Shown here: piece by piece, positions 16,855 to 26,840 of the stretch
Layout: each line of letters starts with the position of its first letter
How positions within the stretch are numbered: position 1 is the stretch's first letter
NCBI GenBank assembly: GCA_944324405.1
Contig: CALUWF010000004.1
Coordinates: forward strand, 1-64,000
DNA: 64,000 nt
From: Candidatus Gastranaerophilales bacterium
Lineage (GTDB): Bacteria; Cyanobacteriota; Vampirovibrionia; Gastranaerophilales; Gastranaerophilaceae
Reading direction: 5' to 3'
Notes under the pieces: generated by a model
What the model was told of the DNA's origin: nothing
The model's database searches: none
What the model saw: only the letters and a program-made list of their open reading frames with translations
Position numbers and translations under genes: made by a program

Positions 16855-18234
16855 ATGAAAGAAAAAATTTTAACAGCAGGTTTTTCGCTTACGGGCATTG
16901 CCGCGGCAAAGTATTTGAGCACCTGTTACGATGTTTATTTAACCGAGGCAAACAAAAAAAACGAGGAAGATGCGGACAAAATAAAAGAACTTGAAAATTT
17001 AGGAGTAAAGCTTGAATTCGGCGGGCATACAAAAGAATTTGTGCAGGGTGCAAAATTTGCAATAATAAGCCCTTCAATCCCGCGGGATGCCGACATTATA
17101 AAGCTTCTTGAAGAATGTAAAGTTGAATATTTTTCGGATATTGAATATGTTTTCAGAATTACGCGAGAAAAACAAAAGCCAAAGATGATAGTAATCACGG
17201 GCACAAACGGCAAAACAACAACAACTCTTTTAACTTCACACATTTTTTCGCAAAAATTTATTGCTCCCTCCTGCGGAAACGTTGGCAAATCGCCGTTTGA
17301 ATGTCTTAATGCAAATGACGCTTCTTCTGTATATCCTGATTATTTAATAGCAGAGGCAAGTTCTTATCAGCTCAATTATTCTGTTGAACTTGCGCCAAAA
17401 ATTGCAATATTTTGCAATTTAACGCCCGACCATATCGCTTGGCATGGCGGCCTGGAGGGGTATTTTGAGGCAAAAGCTTCAATGTTCAGGAGAATGGATG
17501 AAAATTGCCATGCTATTTTAAATTTTGACGATGAAAAAGTAAAAAATCTGGCCAAAGAGCTTAAATGCAAAGTACACTTTTTTGCGCTTAGGGGCGATGA
17601 ATTAAACTCGAAAGATAAAAATTGCTATATTTGGGACAATTCAATATACTTTGGAGATGAAAAAATAATTGATACCAATGACGTGCCAATTGTCGGCAGC
17701 CATAACCTGCAAAACGTTATGTGCGCTGTTATTGCGGCAAAAATAGAAGGTATTGACACATCGATTATTGTAAATGCAATAAAAGATTTCAAAGCTCCGG
17801 CGCACAGATGCGAATTTATAAGAATGCTTGACGGAACAGCTTATTACAATGATTCAAAAGCCACAAACCCCGAAGCATCAATTGTTGCAATAAACTCTTT
17901 TGAAGGTAAAAAAACGGTGCTCATTGCGGGAGGAAGGGATAAAAATACCTCGCTTGATGAATTTGCGGCATTTGTTAAAGAGAGGATTTCAAAAGTTGTA
18001 CTAATAGGTGAAGCCACTCAAAGATTTACGGACGAACTGTACAAAAACGGTTATTCAAATATAGTCCATGCGCAGTCTTTGGAAGAAGCCGTAGACCTTG
18101 CAAGCCTTGATAAACCTGATATTGTGCTCTTATCGCCGGCATGTGCAAGTTTTGATATGTTTAAAAATTATGAGCAGAGAGGGGAGGCTTTCAGGCGCTA
18201 TGTCCTATCAAAGAAGCAACTCGTATCACGATAG
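16855..18234 (+). CDS. murD: UDP-MurNAc-L-alanine-D-glutamate ligase MurD
   Basis: The 459-residue Mur ligase adds D-glutamate to UDP-MurNAc-L-Ala. Features: an N-terminal nucleotide-binding fold (KILTAGFSLTGIAAAKYL), the P-loop VITGTNGKTTTTLL, NLTPDHIAWHGG, HRCEFI and YNDSKATNPEA, and the C-terminal LLSPACASFDMFKNYEQRG that is specific to MurD. All Walker residues are intact. Its 3' end overlaps ftsW by 35 nt. Confidence 0.97.
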   Translation: MKEKILTAGFSLTGIAAAKYLSTCYDVYLTEANKKNEEDADKIKELENLGVKLEFGGHTKEFVQGAKFAIISPSIPRDADIIKLLEECKVEYFSDIEYVFRITREKQKPKMIVITGTNGKTTTTLLTSHIFSQKFIAPSCGNVGKSPFECLNANDASSVYPDYLIAEASSYQLNYSVELAPKIAIFCNLTPDHIAWHGGLEGYFEAKASMFRRMDENCHAILNFDDEKVKNLAKELKCKVHFFALRGDELNSKDKNCYIWDNSIYFGDEKIIDTNDVPIVGSHNLQNVMCAVIAAKIEGIDTSIIVNAIKDFKAPAHRCEFIRMLDGTAYYNDSKATNPEASIVAINSFEGKKTVLIAGGRDKNTSLDEFAAFVKERISKVVLIGEATQRFTDELYKNGYSNIVHAQSLEEAVDLASLDKPDIVLLSPACASFDMFKNYEQRGEAFRRYVLSKKQLVSR

Positions 18235-19354
18235 GGATTCAGGCAGCAACTATATAATTTCACAGCCTGACAACACCCTTATAACGGTTGTCATTTTTCT
18301 TGTAGTAATAGGGATTATGGCGATTTTTTCGGCAGGTTCCCCGCGTGCTATTGCAAACGGCGATAACCCTTTGATTTTTACCGTAAAACAGTTGGCTTGG
18401 CTTGTTGCAGGAATTATTGCCGCATCGTTTTTTTCAAAATACGATTACAAAAACCTCAAGGTATGGGCAATACCCGCTTGCACACTTGTTCTTGTCTTGC
18501 TTTTAATGGTACAGTTTTCACCCCTGGGCCTTATGGTAAATGAAGCAAAAAGATGGCTTGCCATCGGCCCTTTGCAATTTCAGCCGTCAGAGCTTGCAAA
18601 ACCGGCCGTGGTGCTTGCTTTCGCGTCTTTATTTTCTTCAAACATAAATATACTGGATGACAAGAAAATACCGTTTTATGTGCTTTTTGCGGCCATGTTG
18701 TTTTTAATTTTAAAACAACCCAATCTATCAATGGTGATTTTGCTTTGTATGACAAGCCTTATACTGTATTTTGTTGCAGGAGGGAGAGTTAAAACAATTA
18801 TTGCCGCAATAGCCTGCGCGATACCCGTTTTGGCTTTTTCAATTTTAGGATATCAAAAACAACGTATCCTTGTATGGCTTGACCCGCAAAAAGACCCGCA
18901 TAATGCCGGATACAACATAATTCAATCGCTTGTTGCTTTTGCAGGCGGCGGCTTTTTCGGTGTTGGTTTCGGCAATTCAAAACAGAAGCTCTCCTGGCTT
19001 CCGGAGGGGCATACCGATTTTATTTTTGCGGTTATTGCGGAGGAATTCGGCTTTTTGGGATGCTTTTTTATAGTATGCCTTTTTGCAATGTTTGCCTACC
19101 GCGGTTTTATCGTTGCGAAGCGCTGTCCCGATATGTTTGGGAAACTTCTTGCCGTAGGCATAACTTTTTCAATATGTTTCCAGGCGCTTATGAATATATC
19201 GGTTGCAAGCTCCTTTCTGCCCGCGACAGGTATTCCGCTTCCCTTTATAAGCTATGGCGGCTCTTCTTTATTTGTTTCTCTTTGTATGTTTGGTGTATTG
19301 TTAAATATATCTAAAAAAAGAGTTCAAAGGATTAAACCCTATGCACCATATTAA
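18200..19354 (+). CDS. ftsW: FtsW/RodA family lipid II polymerase (FtsW)
   Basis: A SEDS-family glycosyltransferase of 384 residues with about ten membrane helices. It polymerises lipid II at the septum together with a class B PBP. KRWLAIGPLQFQPSELAKP, LPEGHTDFIFAVIAEEFG and GIPLPFISYGGSSLF are typical. The start ATG 18200 has a GGGGAGG about 12 nt upstream and overlaps murD by 35 nt. The frame is open earlier, but the longer form would lie wholly inside murD. Position between murD and murG favours FtsW over RodA. Confidence 0.94.
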   Translation: MSYQRSNSYHDRDSGSNYIISQPDNTLITVVIFLVVIGIMAIFSAGSPRAIANGDNPLIFTVKQLAWLVAGIIAASFFSKYDYKNLKVWAIPACTLVLVLLLMVQFSPLGLMVNEAKRWLAIGPLQFQPSELAKPAVVLAFASLFSSNINILDDKKIPFYVLFAAMLFLILKQPNLSMVILLCMTSLILYFVAGGRVKTIIAAIACAIPVLAFSILGYQKQRILVWLDPQKDPHNAGYNIIQSLVAFAGGGFFGVGFGNSKQKLSWLPEGHTDFIFAVIAEEFGFLGCFFIVCLFAMFAYRGFIVAKRCPDMFGKLLAVGITFSICFQALMNISVASSFLPATGIPLPFISYGGSSLFVSLCMFGVLLNISKKRVQRIKPYAPY

Positions 19355-20471
19355 ATATTTTATTACCGGAGGAGGCACGGGCGGACACATCTATCCGGCG
19401 CTTGCGCTGGTACGCACCCTTATTAAAACGGGGGTTGATAAAAAAGATATATTCTATATCGGAAATAAAAACAACCTTGAATATAAAATTGCAAAAGATG
19501 AAGGGCTAAAGTTTCTCCACTACGATGTTTGCGGCATGCCAAGAAAAATTTCACCCAAACTTTTTTTATTCTTCATAAAACTTTTTGCCGCCATGTTTTT
19601 TGCTTTTTATTATGCGATTACATATAAACCTGACGTTATTTTTGCAACCGGCGGATATGTATGCGCGCCAATACTTTTTGTTGCAAATTTTTTAAAAATT
19701 CCCTACGTTTTGCATGACTGCGACGCACACCCCGGCATTGTTTCAAGGCTCTTTTCAAAAAATGCCTACGCGCAGTCCTTTGCTTTTGAAAGCGCACTTG
19801 AATATTCAAAATGCAAAAATTCATACTGTCCTGGCAATCCGATAAGGGATGATTTCAAAACATTAACCAAAGACGAGGCAAGATGCGCACTTAATATAGA
19901 TGGAAAATTTGTTATATTAATCATGGGCGGCTCATCAGGTGCCAAAAAAATCAACGACTGCGCCATATCAATAGTCCAAAAATACAAAGACAATAAAGAC
20001 ATTGAAATTATATGGCAGAGCGGCAAAAATAATTATGAAGAGGTAAAAAAAACAATCATTGAGCATTTTTCAAGCATTCCGCAAAATCTTATTCTGCGTC
20101 CTTACTTTGATAATATGGCACAGGTGCTTATGGCATCAGATGTTGCAATTTCGCGCGCCGGCTCTCTTTCGCTCTCTGAGCTTTGTGCGGCAGGACTTCC
20201 GTCCGTTCTTGTGCCATATCCATATGCCGCGGCTGACCACCAGCGGATTAATGCCGAAAAAATGTGTGAAACAGGGGCGGCAATTTACCTTGATGACAAT
20301 GACTGTACCCCAAAAAGCCTTTTAGATGCATTGGATGAGTTTATTTTAAACCCCAAAAAGCTTGAAGCTGCCGCAAAATGTGCAAAAAATAATGCCAAAT
20401 ACAATGCGGCCGAAGAAATTGCAAAACTCATTAACGAAGCGGCCCGAAAGGATAAAAAGAAACTAAAATGA
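19341..20471 (+). CDS. murG: UDP-GlcNAc:lipid I N-acetylglucosaminyltransferase MurG
   Basis: The 376-residue GT-B enzyme forms lipid II at the inner membrane face. The glycine-rich loop ITGGGTGGHIYPALAL lies near the N-terminus. GGYVCAPILF, the HDCDAHPG region, IMGGSSGAKKIND and SRAGSLSLSELCAAGLPSVL are the expected donor and acceptor motifs. It overlaps ftsW by 14 nt and folC by 4 nt, closing the mur-fts block in this window. Confidence 0.97.
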   Translation: MHHIKYFITGGGTGGHIYPALALVRTLIKTGVDKKDIFYIGNKNNLEYKIAKDEGLKFLHYDVCGMPRKISPKLFLFFIKLFAAMFFAFYYAITYKPDVIFATGGYVCAPILFVANFLKIPYVLHDCDAHPGIVSRLFSKNAYAQSFAFESALEYSKCKNSYCPGNPIRDDFKTLTKDEARCALNIDGKFVILIMGGSSGAKKINDCAISIVQKYKDNKDIEIIWQSGKNNYEEVKKTIIEHFSSIPQNLILRPYFDNMAQVLMASDVAISRAGSLSLSELCAAGLPSVLVPYPYAAADHQRINAEKMCETGAAIYLDDNDCTPKSLLDALDEFILNPKKLEAAAKCAKNNAKYNAAEEIAKLINEAARKDKKKLK

Positions 20472-21673
20472 CATTAAATGCCGGAAAAATTTTAACTTCA
20501 GCGGAAAAATTCCATATAAACCTGGGTTTGTCACGAACCTTGGATGCACTTAATAAGCTTGGCAATCCGCAGAATTTTATGCACTTTATTCACGTTGCGG
20601 GTACAAACGGCAAAGGCTCCGTATGTGCAATGCTTAACGAGATTTTATATACTCATTTTAAGTCAAAAAATGTGAATATAGGGCTTTTTACAAGTCCTCA
20701 TCTTTTTTCTTATACCGAGCGCATAAAAGTAAATAATAAAAATATTTCATCGGATGAACTGGACAAATATGTAAATATGGCAGCCGCCGCAAATTCAGAA
20801 CTGACGGAGTTTGAAATTCTGACGGTTGCGGCATTTAAATACTTTAAAGATAAAAACGTTAAATATGTAACCTTAGAAACCGGCCTTGGCGGCAGGTATG
20901 ATTCTACAAACATAATCACAAAAACACTCTGCTCCGTGATTACAACAATCGACTTTGACCACACGGCGCGACTTGGAACTACCATTAATGAAATAGCATA
21001 TCAAAAGGCAGGTATTATAAAGAAAAGCTGCCCCGTTATTATATCTAAGGACAATTTAGGGCTGGATACGGTTAAACAATATGCAAAAACTTTAGATGCA
21101 CCGCTTTTTTTACCAAAAGACAATATTAGGGTTGAATTTGACGGAAAAAACGGCTTTGCATTTATAAATGATAAGAAATATAATTTTTCACTTATTGGCG
21201 ATTATCAGGCAAAAAATCTCTCTCTTGTGATTGAAACACTTAAGCACCTGCCCTTTGAAATCAATGAGGATGAACTTAAAATTGCGCTTAAAAATGTCCT
21301 TTGGCGCTTTCGCCTTGAATACCATGCCGATAAAAAACTACTTATTGACGGGGCGCATAATCAATCAGGCATTAAAGTTTTAAGGGAATTTCTGGATAAA
21401 TATTTTCCAAACGAGAAAAAAACCTTTATTTTCGGCTGTTTAAATAATAAAAATTGGCAGGAAATGCTCAAAATACTTTTAAACAAGGATGATGAATTTT
21501 ATTTTTTTGAATTTAATTACCCTAACGCACTTAAGTACAATGAACTTCCAAAAGATTTAAAAAGCAGGGCACATTTAACTTTTAACCCTGCTGCGATTAT
21601 AAATGAAACAAAAAATTTGAAAATTGTCTGCGGCTCGCTTTATATGGAAGGGATTTTATTTAATCCCCGTTGA
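20468..21673 (+). CDS. folC: Folylpolyglutamate synthase / dihydrofolate synthase FolC
   Basis: A 401-residue Mur-ligase relative that adds glutamate to folates (and usually to dihydropteroate). Motifs: [15 protein letters not shown]-loop, [26 protein letters not shown] and [10 protein letters not shown], with [12 protein letters not shown] in the C-terminal domain. Starts by ATGA overlap with murG, so it is probably co-transcribed with the cell-wall genes. Its 3' end overlaps the oppositely oriented dut by 18 nt. Confidence 0.94.
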   Translation: MTLNAGKILTSAEKFHINLGLSRTLDALNKLGNPQNFMHFIHVAGTNGKGSVCAMLNEILYTHFKSKNVNIGLFTSPHLFSYTERIKVNNKNISSDELDKYVNMAAAANSELTEFEILTVAAFKYFKDKNVKYVTLETGLGGRYDSTNIITKTLCSVITTIDFDHTARLGTTINEIAYQKAGIIKKSCPVIISKDNLGLDTVKQYAKTLDAPLFLPKDNIRVEFDGKNGFAFINDKKYNFSLIGDYQAKNLSLVIETLKHLPFEINEDELKIALKNVLWRFRLEYHADKKLLIDGAHNQSGIKVLREFLDKYFPNEKKTFIFGCLNNKNWQEMLKILLNKDDEFYFFEFNYPNALKYNELPKDLKSRAHLTFNPAAIINETKNLKIVCGSLYMEGILFNPR

Positions 21674-22105
21674 ACCAAAACCGCCTTCCTGGCGCTGTGT
21701 TTCAGACAATTTATCAACAACTTCAATCTGTGCTTTGACAACGGGAGCAATTAGCATTTGTGCTATTCTGTCACCTCTGTGCACGCTAAATACTTCATTT
21801 GACAAATTTATCAAACCGACACAAATTTCGCCCCTGTAGTCCTCATCAATTGTTCCGACACAATTTGAAAGACTTATTCCGCTTTTAACCGCAAGTCCGC
21901 TCCTTGGCCGAACCTGTGCTTCATAATTATGCGGCAGCTCAATTTTAATCCCGGTCGGAACTAGCGCACGCTCAAGCGGCTTTAGGGTTATTGTTGTATC
22001 ATTTGCCGCATACAAATCCATTGCGGCAGCGCCCGGCGTTTGATATTTCGGTAAATCAAAACAATGCGGGAGTTTTTCTATTTTCAGTGCGATTTTCTCC
22101 GTCAT
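21656..22105 (-). CDS. dut: Deoxyuridine 5'-triphosphate nucleotidohydrolase (dUTPase)
   Basis: A trimeric dUTPase of 149 residues that hydrolyses dUTP to dUMP and limits uracil in DNA. All five motifs are readable: [47 protein letters not shown] and the C-terminal lid [11 protein letters not shown] 22105 is chosen because GAGG lies 6 nt upstream; a GTG at 22120 would add five residues. It overlaps the end of coaX by 50 nt and folC tail-to-tail by 18 nt. Confidence 0.95.
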   Translation of the reverse strand: MTEKIALKIEKLPHCFDLPKYQTPGAAAMDLYAANDTTITLKPLERALVPTGIKIELPHNYEAQVRPRSGLAVKSGISLSNCVGTIDEDYRGEICVGLINLSNEVFSVHRGDRIAQMLIAPVVKAQIEVVDKLSETQRQEGGFGSTGIK

Positions 22106-22883
22106 ATGCCACCTCTTCACAATTTAATTTATATAAATACCTCAATCCTTCAAGTGTTAAATACGGGTTAACGTAGTCAAAGCCGCGTTCCATATTGTTA
22201 AAAAGAACACTTGAATATCCGCCGGTTGCAATAACCGTGGCCTTTTTTCCAAGCTCTTTTTCAGACGCTTTTATCATACCTTCAATCATTGCGGCATGAC
22301 CCATTACAATACCTGATAACATTGCACTTACGGTATCTTTACCGATTACACTTTTTGGCGCTTCAATTTTTAGTTTTGGCAGCTTTGATGTAAATGCGCT
22401 CAGGGATTTTGCCTGGATTTTAAGCCCGGGGGCTATAAGCCCTCCTATAAAATTTTTGTTTTCATCCACTATATCAAAACTTGTAGCCGTCCCAAGGTCA
22501 ATAACAATAGCGGGGAGTTTATAATAAACCGCGGCGGCGGAAGCGTTTGCAAGCCTGTCTGCGCCTGCTTCCTTTGGTTGTTTTAAATTGATTTTTACCG
22601 GCAGTTTTGCCTTATGTGACAGTATAAACGGCGAAATATTTAAATATTTTTCAAGGGCAATAGAATAGGTTTCGCTCAGCGGTGCAACAACGCTTGAAAT
22701 AATTGCGCTGTCTATATGCGGCATTATATTTGAATTTTGCAAAAGAGAAAGTAATAAAATGCCGTATTCATCCTCAAACCGGCTCGTATCCGAAGATATA
22801 TTCCAATTTTTTTGCAAATTGCCGTCTTTGTCAAAAACGCCCAGGTTTGTATTTGTATTTCCGATATCAATTACTAAAAGCAT
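22056..22883 (-). CDS. coaX: Type III pantothenate kinase
   Basis: A 275-residue member of the acetate/sugar-kinase fold that phosphorylates pantothenate in the first step of coenzyme A synthesis. The N-terminal [14 protein letters not shown], the central [24 protein letters not shown] and [13 protein letters not shown], and ATGGYSS identify CoaX. Its last 50 nt also encode the start of dut on the same strand; the C-terminal 15-20 residues (polar, ending KTPALF) look non-conserved and may exist only because of this overlap. Confidence 0.95.
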   Translation of the reverse strand: MLLVIDIGNTNTNLGVFDKDGNLQKNWNISSDTSRFEDEYGILLLSLLQNSNIMPHIDSAIISSVVAPLSETYSIALEKYLNISPFILSHKAKLPVKINLKQPKEAGADRLANASAAAVYYKLPAIVIDLGTATSFDIVDENKNFIGGLIAPGLKIQAKSLSAFTSKLPKLKIEAPKSVIGKDTVSAMLSGIVMGHAAMIEGMIKASEKELGKKATVIATGGYSSVLFNNMERGFDYVNPYLTLEGLRYLYKLNCEEVAYDGENRTENRKTPALF

Positions 22884-23018
22884 AGTTTCAATTTAACACA
22901 AAAATGAATACGGTGAATAAAATTTTAAATATTAAGTTTTGTTAAAATAGTATATACTTTTTGGCAATTTTATATACAAAGTATTTTTTATATATATAAG
23001 AAACGACAGAGGTATAAT

Positions 23019-23444
23019 ATGTTAAATATTTTGATGACAATTCTTAACTATATCAACCTAAGAAGCGTATGGCAATCTCAAGCAATGCAAGACAGCCAAA
23101 ATTTACAAGATTTGCAAATGCAGTCTTCAAACGAACAGGCTGAGCTTATGCGCAAACAAACAGCCGAAGAAGAACTTGTTGAAATGGAACTTGACGGTAT
23201 GGATGATATAAGTACGGAAGCATATACCGAAGCCCTTAAAAAAATGAGTGAAATAGCATCAAAATACGATACACTAATGCGCACATTGCTTGCAAAAAAT
23301 CAGGCAAAAGAAAGAGAAATTGAACAACAAATCAATGCAAGAGAACCTAAAATCCAAGCAGTAGATGCCGATATCGAAAGTCTTGAAGAAACGCTTGATA
23401 AGAGAACCGAAGAAAACTTTGACTACGGTATGATGGTTTCATAA
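23019..23444 (+). CDS. Unrecognised coiled-coil protein
   Basis: I do not recognise this 141-residue protein. A short hydrophobic N-terminus (MLNILMTILNYINL) is followed by Gln- and Met-rich sequence and then by long charged helices (about 40-80 and 90-130) with heptad character, rich in Glu, Lys and Gln. It has no cysteine. A ribosome site (AGAGG) precedes the ATG, and the gene has its own 135-nt upstream region. The composition resembles small flagellar or secretion-type helical proteins, but nothing specific supports that. It is likely lineage-restricted. Confidence 0.75.
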   Translation: MLNILMTILNYINLRSVWQSQAMQDSQNLQDLQMQSSNEQAELMRKQTAEEELVEMELDGMDDISTEAYTEALKKMSEIASKYDTLMRTLLAKNQAKEREIEQQINAREPKIQAVDADIESLEETLDKRTEENFDYGMMVS

Positions 23445-23566
23445 TTAATCGCTTAAAGCAAAATTTTGTTAAATATTGTAACAATTAGACACTTTTTTAA
23501 CCGATTGTCGGCACAAAATACTATTCACATGTTTTATTATAGTGCATATGGCAGGATGAGGTTTTT

Positions 23567-24061
23567 ATGAACATAGGTGCTATACAAAACATCGGAACAA
23601 ATGTTTACAGGAATATAAGAGGTGCGGCAGATACTGCAATTAAAACGGTAAACACGGCTCTGGCAAATTCACAGTCGGCAAAAAACCTTAAAAATGCGCT
23701 TCCCGGTGCGGCAATTTGCACAGGCGCTTTCAGCCTTATGTCACTTTTGCCCAACAAAAAATCAGACGGCAGCCAGAAAAAATTGGAAAAGAAAAGCGGA
23801 AATATTGCAGCGGCCGTTTTTGCGCTTACCTCGTTTAAAACAATGTTTAATACCGGCGAGATTAAATTTAAAGATGCGCTGAAAAAACTTAAAAAACTTG
23901 ATTATAAAGACGCACAGAACATTTTAAAAACAAATAAATCAAATCTTATACTCTATGCCCTAAGCATTGCAGGCGTTAAAATTGCCACCGATGTTGCGAC
24001 AAAAGGGCTGGATTTCTTTGTAAATGAAGCTACGGGCGCAAAAGTTCTGGGCGAAGATTAA
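23567..24061 (+). CDS. Unrecognised small protein with hydrophobic segments
   Basis: The 164-residue protein does not match a family I know. It starts MNIGAIQNIGTNVYRNIRG. It has two moderately hydrophobic stretches (near 45-60, PGAAICTGAFSLMSLL, and near 125-145, LILYALSIAGVKIATDVA) separated by Lys-rich sequence. There is no signal peptide. GGATGAGG precedes the ATG by 5-6 nt. Its architecture (short polar N-terminus, Lys-rich spacer, two hydrophobic segments) is like the small proteins at 39.4-40.4 kb, so they may be distantly related in role. Confidence 0.72.
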   Translation: MNIGAIQNIGTNVYRNIRGAADTAIKTVNTALANSQSAKNLKNALPGAAICTGAFSLMSLLPNKKSDGSQKKLEKKSGNIAAAVFALTSFKTMFNTGEIKFKDALKKLKKLDYKDAQNILKTNKSNLILYALSIAGVKIATDVATKGLDFFVNEATGAKVLGED

Positions 24062-24088
24062 AAATATTAAAAAGTATTAATATTTTTT
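24060..24088 (+). terminator. AT-only hairpin terminator
   Basis: AAAAATATTA pairs with TAATATTTTT around an 8-nt loop, directly at the stop of the preceding gene and followed by T. The stem has no G-C pair, so it is a weak candidate. Confidence 0.4.
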
Positions 24089-24153
24089 GCGTATTTTACT
24101 AAAGTATTTTTCCGTATTGCCGATAAACCATTTGGTATATTTCGAGGTTTATC

Positions 24154-25272
24154 ATGTCCTTAAATACGGAGAACGATCTTTTCTTAAATAACATTGACGA
24201 TATGCTGCAAACTACACCTTCAAAAGCAGCACATACCGTTCTTCTTGTGGATGACGAAGTAAACAATTTGCAGCTTTTAAAAAGAACTTTGCGCGGAAAA
24301 TACAATATTTTAACCGCAACAAACGGAAAAGAAGGGCTTGAAGTCCTTGAAAATAATTTGGATAGAATTTCGCTTATCGTTTCCGACCATAAAATGCCGG
24401 TTATGGAAGGTACGGAATTTTTAGAAAAGGCAAATGAACTTTCGCCCGATATCATAAAAATACTTTTAACCGGTTTTAGCGACATTGAAATCCTTATGGA
24501 TGCGGTCAATAAATGCAATCTTTTTCAATACATGTTAAAACCCTTTGACCCGCAGGAGTTGCAGCAAGTCATTGAAAACGGGCTGGATAAATTTGACCTT
24601 GCAAGTTCAAAATCCGCAATTTTAACGGATTTAAGGGAACTTTTTTACAAGACAATAAAATCAATATCCTCTGCACTTGATGCCAAAGACCCATATACAC
24701 ACGGTCATTCGCTTCGCGTGACTTTGTATTCCTTAATTCTTTCAAAAGAATTGGGTCTGGATGATAAAATGCTTGAAGAAATTGAACTTGCAGGACTTTT
24801 ACATGACATAGGAAAAATTGCAATTCCTCAAAGTATTTTATGCAAACCCGGCAAATTGACGGACGAAGAATTTGCAATTATGAAATCTCACCCCGAAAAT
24901 TCGGAAAAACTCATATCAAGCATAAAAAAATTAAACGGAATAAGCAACTGGCTTAAGGCTCATCATGAAAAATGGGACGGTACGGGATATCCCGGACATT
25001 TAAAAGGTGAGCAAATTCCGCTGTCTGCGCGTATTATAGCACTTGCAGACACTTATGACGCCATGACCTCAACACGCTCGTACAGAAAAGCGCTTGACCA
25101 TGAAGTTGCGATAGAAGAAATCAAAAGGTGCTCGGGAACTCAATTTGATCCGAATTTAGCCGCTTTATTTGTAAAACTCGGAGATACAATTAAAGCCGCA
25201 AAAGAAAATCCGGAAGAATATTACGAAAAATACAGTTATTTACACAAAGAAATTAACTCGACTATTGTTTAA
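24154..25272 (+). CDS. Response regulator with HD-GYP phosphodiesterase domain
   Basis: A receiver domain (about 27-145) has the acidic pair D33/D34, phospho-acceptor D78 (LIVSDHKMP), T106 and K129 (LKPFDP). The output is an HD-GYP domain (about 165-345) with HD at 217-218 (LLHDIGK), HHE at 270-272 and DGTGYP at 275-280. Such proteins hydrolyse cyclic di-GMP on phosphorylation by a partner histidine kinase. No kinase gene is adjacent. With flagellar genes 4 kb away, control of motility is plausible but inferred. The end overlaps the convergent PHP gene by 11 nt. Confidence 0.94.
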   Translation: MSLNTENDLFLNNIDDMLQTTPSKAAHTVLLVDDEVNNLQLLKRTLRGKYNILTATNGKEGLEVLENNLDRISLIVSDHKMPVMEGTEFLEKANELSPDIIKILLTGFSDIEILMDAVNKCNLFQYMLKPFDPQELQQVIENGLDKFDLASSKSAILTDLRELFYKTIKSISSALDAKDPYTHGHSLRVTLYSLILSKELGLDDKMLEEIELAGLLHDIGKIAIPQSILCKPGKLTDEEFAIMKSHPENSEKLISSIKKLNGISNWLKAHHEKWDGTGYPGHLKGEQIPLSARIIALADTYDAMTSTRSYRKALDHEVAIEEIKRCSGTQFDPNLAALFVKLGDTIKAAKENPEEYYEKYSYLHKEINSTIV

Positions 25273-25897
25273 TAAGATGGCCGTGTTCATCGGTACCGCC
25301 CGTCATTATGAGGTCATATTTTTGCGCCAGGTCTTTAATTTTTTTTCGGGAATGAAATTTTATAATGCCCCTGTGGCGTTTGTATGGATAATAAACCTCA
25401 ATTCCGTCAAGTCCGAGCTCTTTTAGGCTTTTTGTAAATTTATCAAGGTTTAGTGCCCAGCAGCAGCAAGGATGTGCCAAGACCGCAATTCCCCCGGCGT
25501 TGTGTATTGCATTAATAGCGGTCTTTGGATGGCGGGATTTAAAAAGCCTTATAATATCATATTCGGTTTCTTTTTTGGATTTTGCACATATATTTAAAAT
25601 ATCGTGGTGATTGGGGTCAATTCCATATCCCAAAATGTGCAAAAGCGTGCCTTTGTAAAAACAATCAAATTCAACACCGGGTATTAAAAAGTCGTATTTT
25701 GAAAAATCAAAATTCCTCCAGCCTTGGACACTGTTATGATCAACAATAGACATATGCTCAAGCCCGAGAATTTTTGCCTGTTCAATTAAATCGTAAAAAT
25801 TGCAAGTCCCGTCAGAGAATGTGGAGTGTATATGCAAATTTGCACTTTTATAATATTGGGAAGGTTTAATCGATAATATTCTTTCCTTAATATTCAT
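25262..25897 (-). CDS. PHP domain metal-dependent phosphoesterase
   Basis: The 211-residue PHP protein has the metal-binding motifs in order: LHIHSTFSDG, VDHN, GVEF, HILGYG, LAHP and GGTDEHG. It resembles the small stand-alone PHP enzymes related to 3',5'-nucleotide bisphosphate phosphatase/RNase AM, but is shorter than the usual 270-290 residues because the internal insertion is small. Substrate is uncertain. An odd CCC tripeptide follows the AHP motif. It is convergent with the HD-GYP gene with an 11-nt overlap of stops. Confidence 0.87.
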   Translation of the reverse strand: MNIKERILSIKPSQYYKSANLHIHSTFSDGTCNFYDLIEQAKILGLEHMSIVDHNSVQGWRNFDFSKYDFLIPGVEFDCFYKGTLLHILGYGIDPNHHDILNICAKSKKETEYDIIRLFKSRHPKTAINAIHNAGGIAVLAHPCCCWALNLDKFTKSLKELGLDGIEVYYPYKRHRGIIKFHSRKKIKDLAQKYDLIMTGGTDEHGHLIKQ

Positions 25898-25965
25898 TAA
25901 TATTTTGCTTTTATCCTTTTCAATCTGATAAAGTATATAATAACATAAATTTAAGGGAGTGCGAC

Positions 25966-26811
25966 GTGGATAGAAAGTATACGTTTTATAATATTATAGG
26001 AAGATCGTTTGACTTTTTGGCAAAAAATTTATTTACGTTTATCAAATGTGCGTTTTTTCCTGTTGTAATGCAAATTTTAGGGATAATACTTTCGCTTTTT
26101 CCCTGTATTTTTCTTACAGTAATTCAAAAACTGAATGGCGAAGCGCTCATACCTTATATTATTCCAATGTTAATATGCCTTATAGTCGGAATAATTTTAT
26201 TCTGCATAGGCTTTTGGAAATATCTGCTCCTAAGCTGTTATTTCACGCTTGGTACTAATGATTACGATGAAAATAAAGGTTTTTACCTTCAAATTTATAA
26301 AAATGACATTTTAAAAAGACAAGGTAACTACGCAAAAGTTTTACTTTGGGCGGCACTTTTTGGCATATTAATATTTGTTGCAGGCATGCTTATAGTGTTT
26401 GCCGTATCATACAACATTGCAAAACAAGCACTTCCGTCAATTTTGGCAATGGCAATACTTTTAATGACAGTGGCACTAATTTGGTATTATGTAAAAATTA
26501 CTTTTATAGTGCCGATTTTCACAATGGAGAAAGATTTAAAGCCCTATGACGTATTTTTAAAATCATTCAATATGATAAAAGGCAGTAAATTTTGGTTTAT
26601 TTTCGCCCTTGGTCTAGTGGTTAATATAATTACAATTATTTTAGAACTTATATTTGCCTTTCTTGCAAGTTTTATATGTTCATTTTTTATTTCGGAAAAC
26701 TTTATACAGTCAATTGCAAATCTTGTTTCAAGCCTTGTTTATGTGCTTTTATTCCCGTTTATAACATCCGTCGTGATGCTTGCTTATAAAAGAATGACAG
26801 TTAATCAATAA
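25966..26811 (+). CDS. Polytopic membrane protein of unknown function
   Basis: A 281-residue protein with roughly six membrane helices (around 20-50, 60-90, 125-150, 155-180, 205-235 and 245-270). It starts with GTG, with GGGAG 6 nt upstream. A soluble loop of about 25 residues holds DYDENKGFYLQIYKNDILKR. The pattern resembles the DUF975/GlpM-type membrane domains seen in small multi-pass proteins, but no diagnostic motif is visible and no function is offered. It ends at a strong bidirectional terminator. Confidence 0.8.
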   Translation: MDRKYTFYNIIGRSFDFLAKNLFTFIKCAFFPVVMQILGIILSLFPCIFLTVIQKLNGEALIPYIIPMLICLIVGIILFCIGFWKYLLLSCYFTLGTNDYDENKGFYLQIYKNDILKRQGNYAKVLLWAALFGILIFVAGMLIVFAVSYNIAKQALPSILAMAILLMTVALIWYYVKITFIVPIFTMEKDLKPYDVFLKSFNMIKGSKFWFIFALGLVVNIITIILELIFAFLASFICSFFISENFIQSIANLVSSLVYVLLFPFITSVVMLAYKRMTVNQ

Positions 26812-26813
26812 AA

Positions 26814-26840
26814 TAAACCGCCCAATATACGGGCGGTTTA
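26814..26840. terminator. Bidirectional terminator
   Basis: A 10-bp perfect stem (TAAACCGCCC / GGGCGGTTTA) has a 7-nt loop and T-rich sequence on the plus side (TTCTTTTT). It lies between two converging genes and overlaps the minus-strand gene's stop codon by 3 nt. Confidence 0.85.
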
